Source: Bacteroidota bacterium
GTDB lineage: Bacteria > Bacteroidota > Bacteroidia > Bacteroidales > VadinHA17
Reading direction: 5' to 3'
DNA length: 52,680 nucleotides
Assembly (NCBI GenBank): GCA_025350595.1
Contig: JANXXP010000091.1
Coordinates: 1 to 52,680, forward strand
Below are positions 9,434 to 18,349 of the stretch, in pieces (position 1 is the first letter of the stretch; each line of letters starts with the position of its first letter). A model generated the notes under the pieces. The model was not told where the DNA came from. It searched no databases and saw only the letters and a list, made by a program, of their open reading frames with translations. The translations under genes and the position numbers were made by a program.

Positions 9434-10291
9434 TTACGGCATCAAACGATGCTTATGTTTCAGAGTTATCTCTTTTGACTGAGTCCCTCGTGTAACAGTA
9501 GCTTTTGCATCACAATCTCCAGTTCCATAATCGAGAACGACAGGATCAACTCCGGTTCTCTCAAATTTTATAGTTCCGCTAACGATGAATTCACAAACCC
9601 TTTTCCAGTGCAATGCTGTCAAAATAGTATTTGTATACGCCACTCCATTAATATTTATTCCTGTAGCTGTTCCGGTAATAAGGCACTCATCATCCCAAAT
9701 TGTCTTTGTATTCCAACCCGCAGTAAACTCCCTCTGATGATCAACAGTACGCGAGATTGTTTTGCCATCGGGGAGAGTGAGTTTTCCTCCGGTTAGTTTA
9801 TCAGTTATTACCATGTTCCCATTGTTGTTCAAACCAACTGTTTTAATTTCTTTGGTACCTTCAATTTTGATACCATTAAAGAGATAATTATCGAAAGTAA
9901 CTGTTCTTGTTGCGTTTACGACATTCCGTCTGTCAGTTACGTTAATAATAATTTTACCTGAACGGGTACTTCCGTTAAAACCTGTACAGCCGGTTCCGTA
10001 ATTAATTGTTATTGTTTTGGGAAATGTTCCGGCAGAGATAGTAATTGTAGGACAAGAATCAGTTAGAGCCACTCCTTCTGAGAGATATCCTTTGGCCGGA
10101 CCCATCAGGTTCTCCATAATTATTGAAGCATTATCAGCAGTATTGTTGACATCTTCATATGCAACATCGGTTACTGAATTATCATCAGCCAGATCGACAC
10201 TCGTCTGTTCAATAAGGCTGCTATCCTTCTTACATGATGAAAATGAAAGCACTCCCATCGCTGCAATCATCAGAAAAATTTTTGTTTTCAT
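9434..10291 (-). CDS. Hypothetical lipoprotein
   Basis: The ORF track begins at 10345, but the signal peptide starts at the internal ATG at 10291 (MKTKIFLMIAAMGVLSFSSC), giving 285 residues with a lipobox cysteine followed by KKDSS. The mature part is predicted to be beta-rich, with repeated TITI, GKIIINVTDRRN and LTLPDGKTISR strands. It resembles many Bacteroidota secreted lipoproteins of unknown function. No catalytic motif is recognisable. It lies alone on the minus strand between the clpX terminator and the folA-thyA unit. The location is inferred to be the periplasm or outer membrane; a function cannot be given. Confidence 0.75.
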   Translation of the reverse strand: MKTKIFLMIAAMGVLSFSSCKKDSSLIEQTSVDLADDNSVTDVAYEDVNNTADNASIIMENLMGPAKGYLSEGVALTDSCPTITISAGTFPKTITINYGTGCTGFNGSTRSGKIIINVTDRRNVVNATRTVTFDNYLFNGIKIEGTKEIKTVGLNNNGNMVITDKLTGGKLTLPDGKTISRTVDHQREFTAGWNTKTIWDDECLITGTATGININGVAYTNTILTALHWKRVCEFIVSGTIKFERTGVDPVVLDYGTGDCDAKATVTRGTQSKEITLKHKHRLMP

Positions 10292-10400
10292 AAAGTCTAT
10301 TTTAAAATTAGTATTTGCGTTTATTAATTCTTTAGATGATAACAAATCGGAAAGGTTTAATGTTTCAAAAAAAATAATTGAAATAAATAAAAACAGGAGT

Positions 10401-10425
10401 TAAGCGAAGTTTAAAACTTCGCTTA
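10401..10425 (-). terminator. Near-perfect 25-nt inverted repeat downstream of folA
   Basis: TAAGCGAAGTTT pairs with AAACTTCGCTTA around a single central base. Read on the minus strand it lies 28 bases after the folA stop and is followed 8 bases later by a T-rich run. It may end thyA-folA transcription; the distance to the T-run makes this moderate. Confidence 0.5.
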
Positions 10426-10453
10426 GGGTTCCCAGGCCAACTTCACTTATTGG

Positions 10454-10942
10454 TTATTTTTTCCGAAGATATATTGTGTAAGTATATGGAATGTCGTGAT
10501 TTTCAGAGTCTATAAACTCTTCCCTTTCAGTAGTTTCCCATATTCTGAGATCGATCTCCGGAAAATAAATATCAGCGGGTGCCTTTTTATGAACATGTGT
10601 TATATAGAGTCTGTCGGCAAGGGGCATGAACTGACGGTAAATGCTCCCTCCTCCTATTATAAAGATTTCTTCGTTCTTACCGCACTTTCGTAATCCGTCT
10701 TCTATTGAGTAGCCAGTAACTGCGCCTTCAAACGTTTCTTTCGGATTATCCGTAAGAACGATATTTTTCCTGTTGGGAAGAGGTCTGCGCGGCAATGACT
10801 CCCAGGTTTTCTTCCCCATAATGATTGTATTCCCTGTCGTCAGTCTTTTAAACCTCTTCAGATCTTCGGATATGTGCCAAAGGAGCTCATTATCCTTCCC
10901 TATGCCCCAGTCTTCAGAAACGGCAACAATAATTGAAATCAT
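10454..10942 (-). CDS. folA: Dihydrofolate reductase
   Basis: A 162-residue cytoplasmic enzyme that reduces dihydrofolate to tetrahydrofolate with NADPH. The N-terminus ISIIVAVSEDWGIGKDNELLWH carries the conserved GIGxxxxLPWH-like segment, here with LLWH. The cofactor motif is IMGKKTWESLPRRPLPNRKNIVL, and the late IIGGGSIYRQFMPLADRLYITHV matches the GGxxxY site. Length and motif order are normal for the family. It is downstream of thyA by 12 bp on the same strand. ThyA produces dihydrofolate, so the pairing is functional. Confidence 0.97.
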   Translation of the reverse strand: MISIIVAVSEDWGIGKDNELLWHISEDLKRFKRLTTGNTIIMGKKTWESLPRRPLPNRKNIVLTDNPKETFEGAVTGYSIEDGLRKCGKNEEIFIIGGGSIYRQFMPLADRLYITHVHKKAPADIYFPEIDLRIWETTEREEFIDSENHDIPYTYTIYLRKK

Positions 10943-10954
10943 ACCTTATATTTA

Positions 10955-11749
10955 TTATACAGAAATTTCACCTTTAATATGCGGATGGCAAATGTAGTCT
11001 TTCAGGGTAAAATCTTCAAACCTGAATTTTAGAATATCATTTACCCCAGGATTTATTACCATTTTTGGTAACCTATAGGGCTCTCTTGTCATTTGCTGTT
11101 TTACCTGGTCTAAATGATTCAGATAGATATGCGCATCTCCAAGTGTATGCACAAAATCGCCTGGTTTAAGGTTTGTTGCCTGTGCAACCATGAGTGTTAA
11201 AAGAGCATATGATGCAATGTTAAAAGGGACACCGAGAAAAATATCTGCGCTTCTCTGATACAGCTGGCACGACAATTTTCCACCTGCCACATAAAACTGA
11301 AACATCAGATGACAGGGAGGAAGAGCCATCTTTTCCAAATCACCTACATTCCATGCGCTTACAATATGCCGGCGTGAGTCGGGGGTATTCTTAATTGAAT
11401 TTATTACATTAATTAACTGATCTATCTTCTTCCCTCCGTCAGCCGGCCAGGTGCGCCATTGATAGCCATACACAGGACCCAGATTTCCATCTTTATCAGC
11501 CCATTCGTTCCATATCTTTACTCCATTATCATTCAGATACTTAGTATTTGTATCTCCTGAAATAAACCAAAGCAATTCATGTATTATAGATTTCAAATGA
11601 AGCTTTTTAGTCGTAAGAAGTGGATAGCCTTCTTCAAGATTAAATCTCATCTGATAACCAAACACACTTATTGTTCCGGTACCGGTCCTGTCTGTTTTTT
11701 CAGTACCGGTTTTAATTACATGATCAAGCAGGTTGAGATATTGCTTCAT
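10955..11749 (-). CDS. thyA: Thymidylate synthase
   Basis: A 264-residue enzyme that methylates dUMP to dTMP with methylene-tetrahydrofolate. [17 protein letters not shown] is the N-terminal phosphate-binding region with the active arginine. The catalytic cysteine is in [12 protein letters not shown], followed by [25 protein letters not shown] and the DAHIYLNH dUMP-binding histidine motif. The length equals E. coli ThyA. It is the first gene of a thyA-folA pair. The dTMP made here and the recycling of its dihydrofolate product by the next gene form one pathway. Confidence 0.98.
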   Translation of the reverse strand: MKQYLNLLDHVIKTGTEKTDRTGTGTISVFGYQMRFNLEEGYPLLTTKKLHLKSIIHELLWFISGDTNTKYLNDNGVKIWNEWADKDGNLGPVYGYQWRTWPADGGKKIDQLINVINSIKNTPDSRRHIVSAWNVGDLEKMALPPCHLMFQFYVAGGKLSCQLYQRSADIFLGVPFNIASYALLTLMVAQATNLKPGDFVHTLGDAHIYLNHLDQVKQQMTREPYRLPKMVINPGVNDILKFRFEDFTLKDYICHPHIKGEISV

Positions 11750-11809
11750 TCCAATTGATTAATTTTATTTTTCAGGTGAAATTTTTACGAAAACAACAAG
11801 GGGAATGTT

Positions 11810-12406
11810 CTATGTCTTTTTAAGATTTCTTTTCTCAATCTCATCCCTGACAGAAGCGGCACGTTCGTAATCTTCAGTTTTGACAGCTTCATCGATCATC
11901 TTATAGAGTTCCTCAATTGAATATGTACTATACTTGGTGTTATCAGGTTCAAAGAAATTTTCAGCTTCGTTTGTTGAAGAGATCTCAGAATCGGTTGGAT
12001 TAATTGTAATTCCTGCTTTTTCAAGAATTTCTTCAGAAATAAATATCGGACAGTCAAATCTTAAAGCCAGAGCCACTGCATCGGATGTTCTGCTGTCAAT
12101 TGAATATTCCTTTATGCCGTTGGTGCAAACAAGTTTTGAAAAGAAAACACCTTCTTCAAGTTTAGAGATCATCACTTCAACAATGGAGATGTCAAACTCA
12201 TCTGCAAATTTTTTAAAAAGGTCATGAGTTATGGGACGGGGAGGGTCTAGATTTTCAAGTTTAATTACGATAGCCTGAGCTTCAAACCCTCCAATAATGA
12301 TTGGAATTCTTCTTTCTCCATTTTCTTCAATCAAAATCAGTGCATAAGCCCCGGATTGAGTCTGACTGTAAGATATTCCCATCACCTTTAGCTTTACTCT
12401 CTTCAT
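11810..12406 (-). CDS. Bifunctional nuclease family protein with UvrB/UvrC motif
   Basis: A 198-residue protein in two parts. Residues 1 to about 135 are the bifunctional nuclease domain (DUF151), with GAYALILIEENGERRIPIIIGGFEAQAI and the conserved SRTSDAVALALRFDCPIF. The last 40 residues form a UVR-type helical hairpin (EELYKMIDEAVKTEDYERAASVRDEIEKR), as found in UvrB/UvrC and Clp proteins. Members with this domain have been reported to degrade DNA and RNA, but the role in Bacteroidota is not established. The gene lies 60 bp upstream of thyA on the same strand and may be co-transcribed. A Bacteroidota -7 box lies upstream. Confidence 0.85.
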   Translation of the reverse strand: MKRVKLKVMGISYSQTQSGAYALILIEENGERRIPIIIGGFEAQAIVIKLENLDPPRPITHDLFKKFADEFDISIVEVMISKLEEGVFFSKLVCTNGIKEYSIDSRTSDAVALALRFDCPIFISEEILEKAGITINPTDSEISSTNEAENFFEPDNTKYSTYSIEELYKMIDEAVKTEDYERAASVRDEIEKRNLKKT

Positions 12407-12456
12407 ATCAATCGTTTATACATCAGATGAATATCCCTCCTTTTTTATGCGCTTGA

Positions 12457-12464
12457 CAAATATA
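12457..12464 (-). promoter_or_regulatory. Candidate -7 promoter element
   Basis: On the minus strand the sequence reads TATATTTG, an exact TAnnTTTG match, 51 bp before the ATG at 12406. No clear -33 TTTG is present. A GGAGG at 12438-12442 in the leader is too far from the ATG to act as its Shine-Dalgarno site. Confidence 0.4.
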
Positions 12465-12529
12465 AAGATAATTGAAGTAACACGATGACTTACTATATTC
12501 ATTTTTATCAACATTTCTCTCCAGCTATA

Positions 12530-13394
12530 TTAACTCCAGGTTGCAATCCCAATTAACCCATTACTTAAAAAATAAAACATGAAAATTAAGTTTAGTATTG
12601 CAGCTAATAATGAATGAAAGTAGAAAATTTTAGACATTTTTTCATGGTATTTACTGCAGATATAGTAAAAAGCCCAAATTGTTACTAACGAATAACATAT
12701 GCTGCAAATAAGGACTAAAATTGAAATTAGATTCATCGTGCCAATTATTTGAAACATATCGTATCTATTATGAATTGTTAATTTTAACAAAACTGCAACC
12801 ACTACAATGAATGAATATGGAGTGAGTGGCAATAGTCTAATTAACAAAGCATTTTTACTTTTCTTTTCCCCAAATAAATAGACTAAAACAGATAGAAATC
12901 CAAAAACAATTGAACTTTAAAATACCAGAAAAAATAAATAATATATTGAAAGCAGGGAGTATGCCTGCAAATTTTCAATTCTGATTGGATCGTTTTCTTC
13001 CCAGGTATTGTTAAATTTAATTTCCGGAATGATATCTTTTATTTTATCTTTTAACTTTAATCGCCCTTCTTCCTGCAATTTTAAGATTGCCAATACTACA
13101 AAAGTCTTTGAAATTGACCCGAGTCGAAAAATAGTATTTTCATTTGCATTGATGTTTTTTTTCAATATCAGCTTTCCCAAAACCCTGTACCATAATTGTT
13201 TTATCGCCTGATAAAATAACTATGCCTGCACCAGGTGTTTTGGTATCTTTTAATACAATTTGAATTGAGTTTTTTAACTCTTCAAGAGTTTTGGGCTTAT
13301 TGTCGTTGAAAGTCTCCTGGGCGAAAGATTTTGAACAATTAATAATTGAAAGCAGAAAAAGTAATATTGAAATTGTTTTAGAAATCTTCCTCAT
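12530..13394 (-). pseudogene. Degraded class C beta-lactamase-like serine hydrolase with membrane tail
   Basis: Three ORF fragments on the minus strand are pieces of one gene. 13140-13394 holds a signal peptide and the first strands (GIVILSGDKTIMVQGFGKADIEK). 12917-13180 continues in another frame with NTIFRLGSISKTFV, the SxxK nucleophile motif. 12530-12916 holds hydrophobic helices (IVFGFLSVLVYLFG, YSFIVVVAVLLKL, FYFHSLLAAILNLIFMFYFL) like the membrane tail of long serine hydrolases. Damage: an 8-T run at 13155-13162, where 7 would restore the frame; loss of nearly all of the catalytic domain after IRIENL, with no YxN or HxG motif left; and a TAA at 12917-12919 in frame with the tail. It is too short to be active. 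Confidence 0.85.
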
Positions 13395-13610
13395 TTTCTT
13401 TTTTCTAAATCTCCCTAAAATTAAGTTCTAATGCAAATTATTATGATGGAATATGCTTCAGTAATGTAGTAGCGGATTAGCAGGTCGGACAGAACAAAAA
13501 AAGCAATTTGTGAATGATATTATAAGTGCAATGAATTTCATCGGAATATAGTGTGAGTTACCAAACAGACCTGTGATTTTCAGCTAACTTTAAAAAAATC
13601 ACCGTATTGG
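13395..13610. other. Intergenic region with no recognisable gene
   Basis: An AT-rich stretch between the broken serine hydrolase and the rplU promoter. I see no ORF with coding character, no tRNA or other RNA gene, and no strong hairpin. It may contain the promoter of the decayed gene. Confidence 0.6.
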
Positions 13611-13640
13611 TTTGGAAATAATCTAATTTGTATATCTTTG
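13611..13640 (+). promoter_or_regulatory. Promoter of rplU-rpmA
   Basis: TTTG at 13611-13614, an 18-bp spacer and TATCTTTG at 13633-13640 match the Bacteroidota -33/-7 consensus. The predicted leader is about 90 nt and includes an imperfect 22-nt palindrome (TATATActCAATTGatTATATA, 13682-13703), which might be involved in regulation; no known leader family is recognised. Confidence 0.75.
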
Positions 13641-13734
13641 CAGTCCAATTTTGGATAAATCCACAGGGGCAAACAGAAGTTATATACTCAATTGATTATA
13701 TACGCCTCACGGAGTAACGTAAAAAAGATAAGTA

Positions 13735-14250
13735 ATGTACGCAATCGTAGAAATTGCAGGCCAGCAGTTTAAAGTAGAGGAAGGCAAAAAGATTTTTGTT
13801 CATCGCCTTGAAGAAGTTGCTGGCAGCGAAGTTGAATTTGATAAGGTTCTTTTAATTGAAGACGAAGGAAAAATCACTATCGGGGAACCGACAATTAAGG
13901 ATGCTATTGTAGAAGGTAAAGTTCTTGACGACACAGTGAGAGGCGATAAGGTTATCGTTTTCAAAATGAAGAGAAAAAAAGGTTACAGAGTAAAAAACGG
14001 ACACCGTCAGAACTTTTCTCAGGTTGAGATTCTCAGTATTACCACAAAAGGCGCTCCAAAAAAAGTAACTCCAAAAAAAGAAGTAAAGGTTAAAGAAGCT
14101 AAAGTTACTGAAGAACCTGTTGCAGAGAAAAAAACAGCAGCAAAGAAAACTGTTACTAAAAAAGCAGAAGCTCCAGTAAAGAAAGTTTCAGAGAAGAAGG
14201 TTGCTGAAAAGAAACCTGCAGCAAAGAAAACCTCAAAAGGTAAAGAATAA
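13735..14250 (+). CDS. rplU: 50S ribosomal protein L21 with long basic C-terminal tail
   Basis: Residues 1-103 are a normal L21 (MYAIVEIAGQQFKVEEG, VIVFKMKRKKGYRVKNGHRQ, FSQVEILSI), a 23S rRNA-binding component of the large subunit. About 65 further residues form a low-complexity tail of Lys, Ala, Val, Pro and Glu (PKKVTPKKEVKVKE, EKKTAAKKTVTKKAEAPVKK), resembling histone H1-like tails. E. coli L21 stops at 103, so the tail is an addition. It is likely disordered and could contact rRNA. rpmA follows 36 bp later, the usual rplU-rpmA pair. A good promoter lies 95 bp upstream. Confidence 0.97.
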   Translation: MYAIVEIAGQQFKVEEGKKIFVHRLEEVAGSEVEFDKVLLIEDEGKITIGEPTIKDAIVEGKVLDDTVRGDKVIVFKMKRKKGYRVKNGHRQNFSQVEILSITTKGAPKKVTPKKEVKVKEAKVTEEPVAEKKTAAKKTVTKKAEAPVKKVSEKKVAEKKPAAKKTSKGKE

Positions 14251-14286
14251 TCAGATTTAAGTATAAGCAAATAAAAATATAGAATT

Positions 14287-14547
14287 ATGGCACACAAGAA
14301 AGGGGCGGGTAGTTCACGCAACGGTCGCGATTCACAGAGTAAACGACTTGGAGTGAAGCTCTTCGGCGGCCAGACAGCCAAAGCAGGAAACATCATCGTC
14401 CGTCAGAGAGGAACAAAACATAATCCGGGTCTTAATGTAGGTCTCGGAAAAGACCATACCCTCTTTGCACTCACCGACGGTGAAGTTGAATTCAGAAGAA
14501 AAGGAGATAATAAGACTTATGTATCGGTAAAACCGGTAACTGAATAA
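14287..14547 (+). CDS. rpmA: 50S ribosomal protein L27
   Basis: An 86-residue protein of the large subunit whose N-terminus reaches toward the peptidyl transferase centre. [24 protein letters not shown] is the unmistakable L27 start, without the extra N-terminal cleavage sequence seen in Firmicutes. [27 protein letters not shown] follows the family. It is co-transcribed with rplU. Two hairpins with T-runs follow, so the unit probably ends before serS. Confidence 0.98.
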   Translation: MAHKKGAGSSRNGRDSQSKRLGVKLFGGQTAKAGNIIVRQRGTKHNPGLNVGLGKDHTLFALTDGEVEFRRKGDNKTYVSVKPVTE

Positions 14548-14569
14548 GCTATTCTCTTAAAAGATACTT

Positions 14570-14618
14570 ACTCCCGGAATTCTTTTCTTACACAGGAAAG
14601 CATTATCGGGAGTTTTTT
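14570..14618 (+). terminator. Terminator after rpmA (first of two)
   Basis: ACTCCCG (14570-14576) pairs with CGGGAGT (14607-14613) over a 30-nt loop and is followed by five T residues. It begins 22 bp after the rpmA stop. Confidence 0.7.
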
Positions 14619-14631
14619 AATATTTTTACAG

Positions 14632-14657
14632 CAGGCTTCTTCGAGCCTGTTTTTTTA
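14632..14657 (+). terminator. Terminator after rpmA (second of two)
   Basis: CAGGCT (14632-14637), loop TCTTCG, AGCCTG (14644-14649), then eight T residues. It ends only 17 bp before the serS ATG, so serS needs either a promoter inside this region or read-through. Confidence 0.85.
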
Positions 14658-14674
14658 TTAATACATAACTGATT

Positions 14675-15949
14675 ATGTTAACGATTAACCTTATCCGCGA
14701 AAGAAAAGAATTTATTATTGAAAGACTGAAAGTTAAAAACTTCAAAGCAGAAGAGATTATTGAGAAAATTCTGGCCCTCGATTCAGCACGCCGTGAAATA
14801 CAATTGAAAACCGATTCTATGCAAGCTGAGATGAACCTGATATCCAAAGAGATAGGGAATCTTATGAAGAGCGGAAAGAAGGAAGAAGCCGAAGCAGGAA
14901 AGGTAAAAACATATACACTTAAAGAAGATATCAAATCTCTGTCCGACAAATTAATACCAATCGAGACTGATCTGAAAAACGAGATCGTCAGGCTGCCTAA
15001 CCTGCCTCATGAATCAGTTGTACCGGGATACGGAGCTGATGATAATGTCAAGGTAAAAGAGGGAGGTGTTCTTCCTCAACTTCCGGAAACTGCTCTCCCC
15101 CACTGGGATCTTATTAAAAAATATGATATTATCGATTTCGATCTTGGGATAAAGCTAACAGGAGCCGGATTTCCTGTTTACCTGGGGAAAGGGGCAAAAC
15201 TCCAGAGAGCTCTGATAAATTTTTTCCTTGAAGAAGGAGGGAAAGCCGGTTACAGAGAAGTGATGCCACCAATCATGGTAAATGAAGATTCAGGCTTTGG
15301 CACAGGGCAATTGCCTGATAAAGAAGGACAAATGTATCATGCAACAAATGATAATTTTTATCTTGTTCCAACAGCTGAAGTGCCTGTAACAAATATCTAC
15401 AGGGATGTTATCCTTAGTGCAGAAGTGCTACCTGTAAAGAATGTTGCATATACTCCCTGTTTCAGAAGAGAGGCAGGATCATGGGGAGCTCATGTACGGG
15501 GACTCAACCGGCTTCACCAGTTCGATAAGGTCGAAATTGTTCAGATTGCCCACCCCGATCATTCATATCAGTCTCTCGAAGAGATGGTAAGTCACGTTGA
15601 GGGACTAGTGTCAAAACTTGAACTTCCATACAGGATTTTAAGGCTTTGCGGGGGCGACATGTCATTTACATCTGCAGTTACATACGATTTTGAAGTTTGG
15701 TCAGCTGCTCAGAAACGGTGGCTTGAGGTTAGCTCTGTCTCAAACTTTGAATCATTTCAGGCAAACAGACTGAAATGCAGATTTAAAGAAAAAGGCGACA
15801 AACAGACCCGGCTTGTTCATACTCTTAATGGTAGTGCCCTGGCTTTGCCAAGAATAGTAGCCGCCATCCTTGAGAACAATCAGACTGGGGGTGGAATTAA
15901 AATACCTAAGGTACTTATTCCATATACCGGTTTTGAGTTAATCAACTAA
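14675..15949 (+). CDS. serS: Seryl-tRNA synthetase
   Basis: A 424-residue class II aminoacyl-tRNA synthetase that charges tRNA-Ser. The N-terminal coiled-coil arm (about residues 25-105: EEIIEKILALDSARREIQL, GKKEEAEAGK) binds the long variable arm of tRNA-Ser. Motif 2 is CFRREAGSWGAHVRGLNRLHQF and motif 3 is GSALALPRIVAAILENNQ. TAEVPVTN is the serine-binding TxE segment. Length and domain order are normal. The start follows closely on two terminators and no clear Shine-Dalgarno sequence is visible. Confidence 0.98.
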   Translation: MLTINLIRERKEFIIERLKVKNFKAEEIIEKILALDSARREIQLKTDSMQAEMNLISKEIGNLMKSGKKEEAEAGKVKTYTLKEDIKSLSDKLIPIETDLKNEIVRLPNLPHESVVPGYGADDNVKVKEGGVLPQLPETALPHWDLIKKYDIIDFDLGIKLTGAGFPVYLGKGAKLQRALINFFLEEGGKAGYREVMPPIMVNEDSGFGTGQLPDKEGQMYHATNDNFYLVPTAEVPVTNIYRDVILSAEVLPVKNVAYTPCFRREAGSWGAHVRGLNRLHQFDKVEIVQIAHPDHSYQSLEEMVSHVEGLVSKLELPYRILRLCGGDMSFTSAVTYDFEVWSAAQKRWLEVSSVSNFESFQANRLKCRFKEKGDKQTRLVHTLNGSALALPRIVAAILENNQTGGGIKIPKVLIPYTGFELIN

Positions 15950-16056
15950 CAATACTTTATTTGAAGTAAGAATGAAGAACAACGAAAAGCGAAGTAAGAA
16001 GTAAACATTTCTGAATTCAACATTTGCAGGTTCTTAATTGTTACTTCGTAAATATC

Positions 16057-16944
16057 ATGGAAAAAAACCGCCAATCATACATCTATGCAGGGCTGGCAAT
16101 TTTATTCTGGTCAACAGTTCCCACTGCTTTTAAGATAAGCCTTGGAGAGCTGGATATCCTCACAATGCTCACAATAGCTGTTCTGACCTCAACACTGGTG
16201 CTGTTTATAATTATTATCTCTTCGAATAAAATAAATCTGCTTAAAAAATCAACTCCCAAAGGACTTTTAGGTTCCGCTATTCTCGGGTTTATTAATCCTT
16301 TTGTATACTATATAGTTCTGCTTAGTGCATATCAGCTTCTTCCTGCGCAGGTTGCTCAGCCTTTGAATATGATCTGGCCTATAATACTGGTTTTCCTTTC
16401 GGTACCCATCCTCAAACAAAAAATTGAAAGAAAGAGTTTCGTTGCCCTTTTTATCAGCTTCATCGGAGTATATATAATTTCATCTCAGGGTACTCCCTTT
16501 AAACCAGTTCATTCAAATATTGCCGGAGTATTTCTAGCAACAGGCAGTTCAATTTTCTGGGCTGTATATTTTATACTTAATATTAAAGATAATAGAGATG
16601 AAGCGGTTAAACTATTTCTGAATTTCATGTTTGGCTCCGGTTATCTTATTGTAGCGATGATTATTACAGGGAAATGGCAAATTGAACCCGGATTTAAGGG
16701 AGTCGCTGCCGCTGTTTATATAGGTATATTTGAGATGGGGATATCATTTCTTTTCTGGCTCAAAGCTCTGCAAATGGCTTCTACTACAGATAAAGTTAGC
16801 AACCTGGTATATTTTGCCCCATTTCTTTCTCTGATCTTTGTACACTTTATTCTTCATGAATCCGTTTACTATACTACCCCGGTTGGATTGTTGCTTATCA
16901 TTGCGGGAATATTGATACAGAACCGGAAAACTTCCCGCAGATAA
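16057..16944 (+). CDS. EamA/DMT superfamily transporter
   Basis: The ORF track begins at a TTG (16024). The ATG at 16057 (MEKNRQSYIYAGL) is a better start and gives 295 residues. The protein has about ten hydrophobic helices arranged as two EamA halves: AGLAILFWSTVPTAFKISL opens the first and GVFLATGSSIFWAVYFIL the second. The conserved proline-containing QVAQPLNMIWPIILVFLSVPIL is typical of DMT exporters. It is an inner-membrane metabolite or drug exporter of unknown substrate. It stands between serS and the S41 peptidase without tight coupling to either. Confidence 0.9.
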   Translation: MEKNRQSYIYAGLAILFWSTVPTAFKISLGELDILTMLTIAVLTSTLVLFIIIISSNKINLLKKSTPKGLLGSAILGFINPFVYYIVLLSAYQLLPAQVAQPLNMIWPIILVFLSVPILKQKIERKSFVALFISFIGVYIISSQGTPFKPVHSNIAGVFLATGSSIFWAVYFILNIKDNRDEAVKLFLNFMFGSGYLIVAMIITGKWQIEPGFKGVAAAVYIGIFEMGISFLFWLKALQMASTTDKVSNLVYFAPFLSLIFVHFILHESVYYTTPVGLLLIIAGILIQNRKTSRR

Positions 16945-16949
16945 ATAGT

Positions 16950-16957
16950 TATCTTTG
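16950..16957 (+). promoter_or_regulatory. -7 element of the S41 peptidase gene
   Basis: TATCTTTG is an exact TAnnTTTG match 37 bp before the ATG. No good TTTG is seen at the -33 position. Confidence 0.5.
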
Positions 16958-16994
16958 CCATCTCGGTTTTTTGGAAATTTAATAATAGAATGAT

Positions 16995-18296
16995 ATGAAG
17001 AAGTTGATTTTATTACCAATACTATTACTGACACTATTTGCCTCATGCAAGAAAGACCCGGTAAAACCTATTGATTCAGGACTTACCGATGCAATGGCCA
17101 GAGATACAGTGTATTATATCATGAAAGATTATTATTACTGGTATAATCTTATGCCAACGGTGACTAAAGAGAATTATAAAACTCCCTATGAGATACTGGA
17201 AGCTATGCGATACAAAACCCTCGACCGGTGGAGTTATATCCTGACAGGTGATGAGTATAATGCCCAGGTAACCGGAACCTTTGTGGGACACGGTTTCAGA
17301 ATCGGACTTGATGCTTTGGGCAATGCCCGCATAGCAATGATATATTATAACTCACCATTGTATGCTGCAGGAGTTAGAAGAGGCTGGATCGTAGAAAAGA
17401 TTAATGGAGTTGACCTGGCTCCAATATTATTGCGAAATGACGGGGCTGCTTATAACACACTTATCCAACCAGGTACAGCAGGGATTACAAATATTTTCCT
17501 CTTCAAGAAACCTGATGGAACTGAAACAACCATTTCTTCAACCAAAGCACAATTCGCAATTAACACTGTTCTTGCTTATGATACTCTTCACCTGGCAAGC
17601 GGAGTAACCGGACATCTGGTCTTTGAGGAATTTTTCCCCCCTGCAATATCTGAACTGGCTACCGCTTTTGCATATTTTAAGGCAAATAATATTAAAGACC
17701 TGATCCTTGACCTGAGATATAATTCAGGCGGCTATCTTGATATAGCTCAAACACTTGCAAGCTATATAGCAGGTGACTCAAAAGCAGGAATCATATTTGC
17801 AAAACTGTCATATAACGATAAACATCCGGAGGCAAACACTTCTATCTTTTTTAAAACCACTGCTTCTTCCTTAGGTATGACCAGGATGGCAGTAATAACA
17901 TCACGTTCCACAGCATCTGCGAGCGAAGATGTAATAAACGGGCTTAAACCCTTCGTTAATATTGTCACAATAGGCGACACCACAAACGGTAAACCTACCG
18001 GGATGAATGGGTGGGATATTGGATTGGCACATAAATATTATGTATTCCCCGTTACTTTTAAAGTGGTTAACTCCTTGGATCAGGGAGAATTCTTTGCCGG
18101 GTTTTTCCCATCCAAAGCATTAGCTGATGATATCGCTCATGACTGGAGTGACAGGAATGAAGCCTGTCTGAAAGAGGCTATTCATTATATGGAAACAGGT
18201 GCTGTATCGACAAAGGGTAATGCATCATTTAAACGCTATCCACAATTTTCTGAAAAACCGGAATGGATGAATAATGCAATTGTAATGCATAAGTAA
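16995..18296 (+). CDS. S41 family C-terminal-processing-type peptidase, lipoprotein
   Basis: A 433-residue lipoprotein (MKKLILLPILLLTLFASC, lipobox then KKDP). An N-terminal helical cap of about 70 residues precedes a PDZ-like region (GHGFRIGLDALGNARIAMIYY...GVRRGWIVEKINGVDL) and the S41 core. The core has LILDLRYNSGGYLDIAQTLASY, the catalytic serine region RSTASASEDVINGL and the catalytic lysine region GDTTNGKPTGM. It is likely periplasmic, anchored to a membrane, and cleaves C-terminal ends of proteins. Similar peptidase lipoproteins are common in Bacteroidota, and their substrates are mostly unknown. Confidence 0.93.
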   Translation: MKKLILLPILLLTLFASCKKDPVKPIDSGLTDAMARDTVYYIMKDYYYWYNLMPTVTKENYKTPYEILEAMRYKTLDRWSYILTGDEYNAQVTGTFVGHGFRIGLDALGNARIAMIYYNSPLYAAGVRRGWIVEKINGVDLAPILLRNDGAAYNTLIQPGTAGITNIFLFKKPDGTETTISSTKAQFAINTVLAYDTLHLASGVTGHLVFEEFFPPAISELATAFAYFKANNIKDLILDLRYNSGGYLDIAQTLASYIAGDSKAGIIFAKLSYNDKHPEANTSIFFKTTASSLGMTRMAVITSRSTASASEDVINGLKPFVNIVTIGDTTNGKPTGMNGWDIGLAHKYYVFPVTFKVVNSLDQGEFFAGFFPSKALADDIAHDWSDRNEACLKEAIHYMETGAVSTKGNASFKRYPQFSEKPEWMNNAIVMHK

Positions 18297-18349
18297 CAGG
18301 CAAATATAAAGAGAGCCATTTCTATCATAATTAAAATAATTACAACCTA

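Noticed and set aside
9434-10345. Longer start for the lipoprotein at 10345
   Set aside because: The upstream residues precede a complete lipoprotein signal peptide beginning at the ATG at 10291.
13641-13734. Ribosomal leader RNA upstream of rplU
   Set aside because: The leader is about 90 nt and has a weak palindrome, but I cannot match it to any known leader structure.
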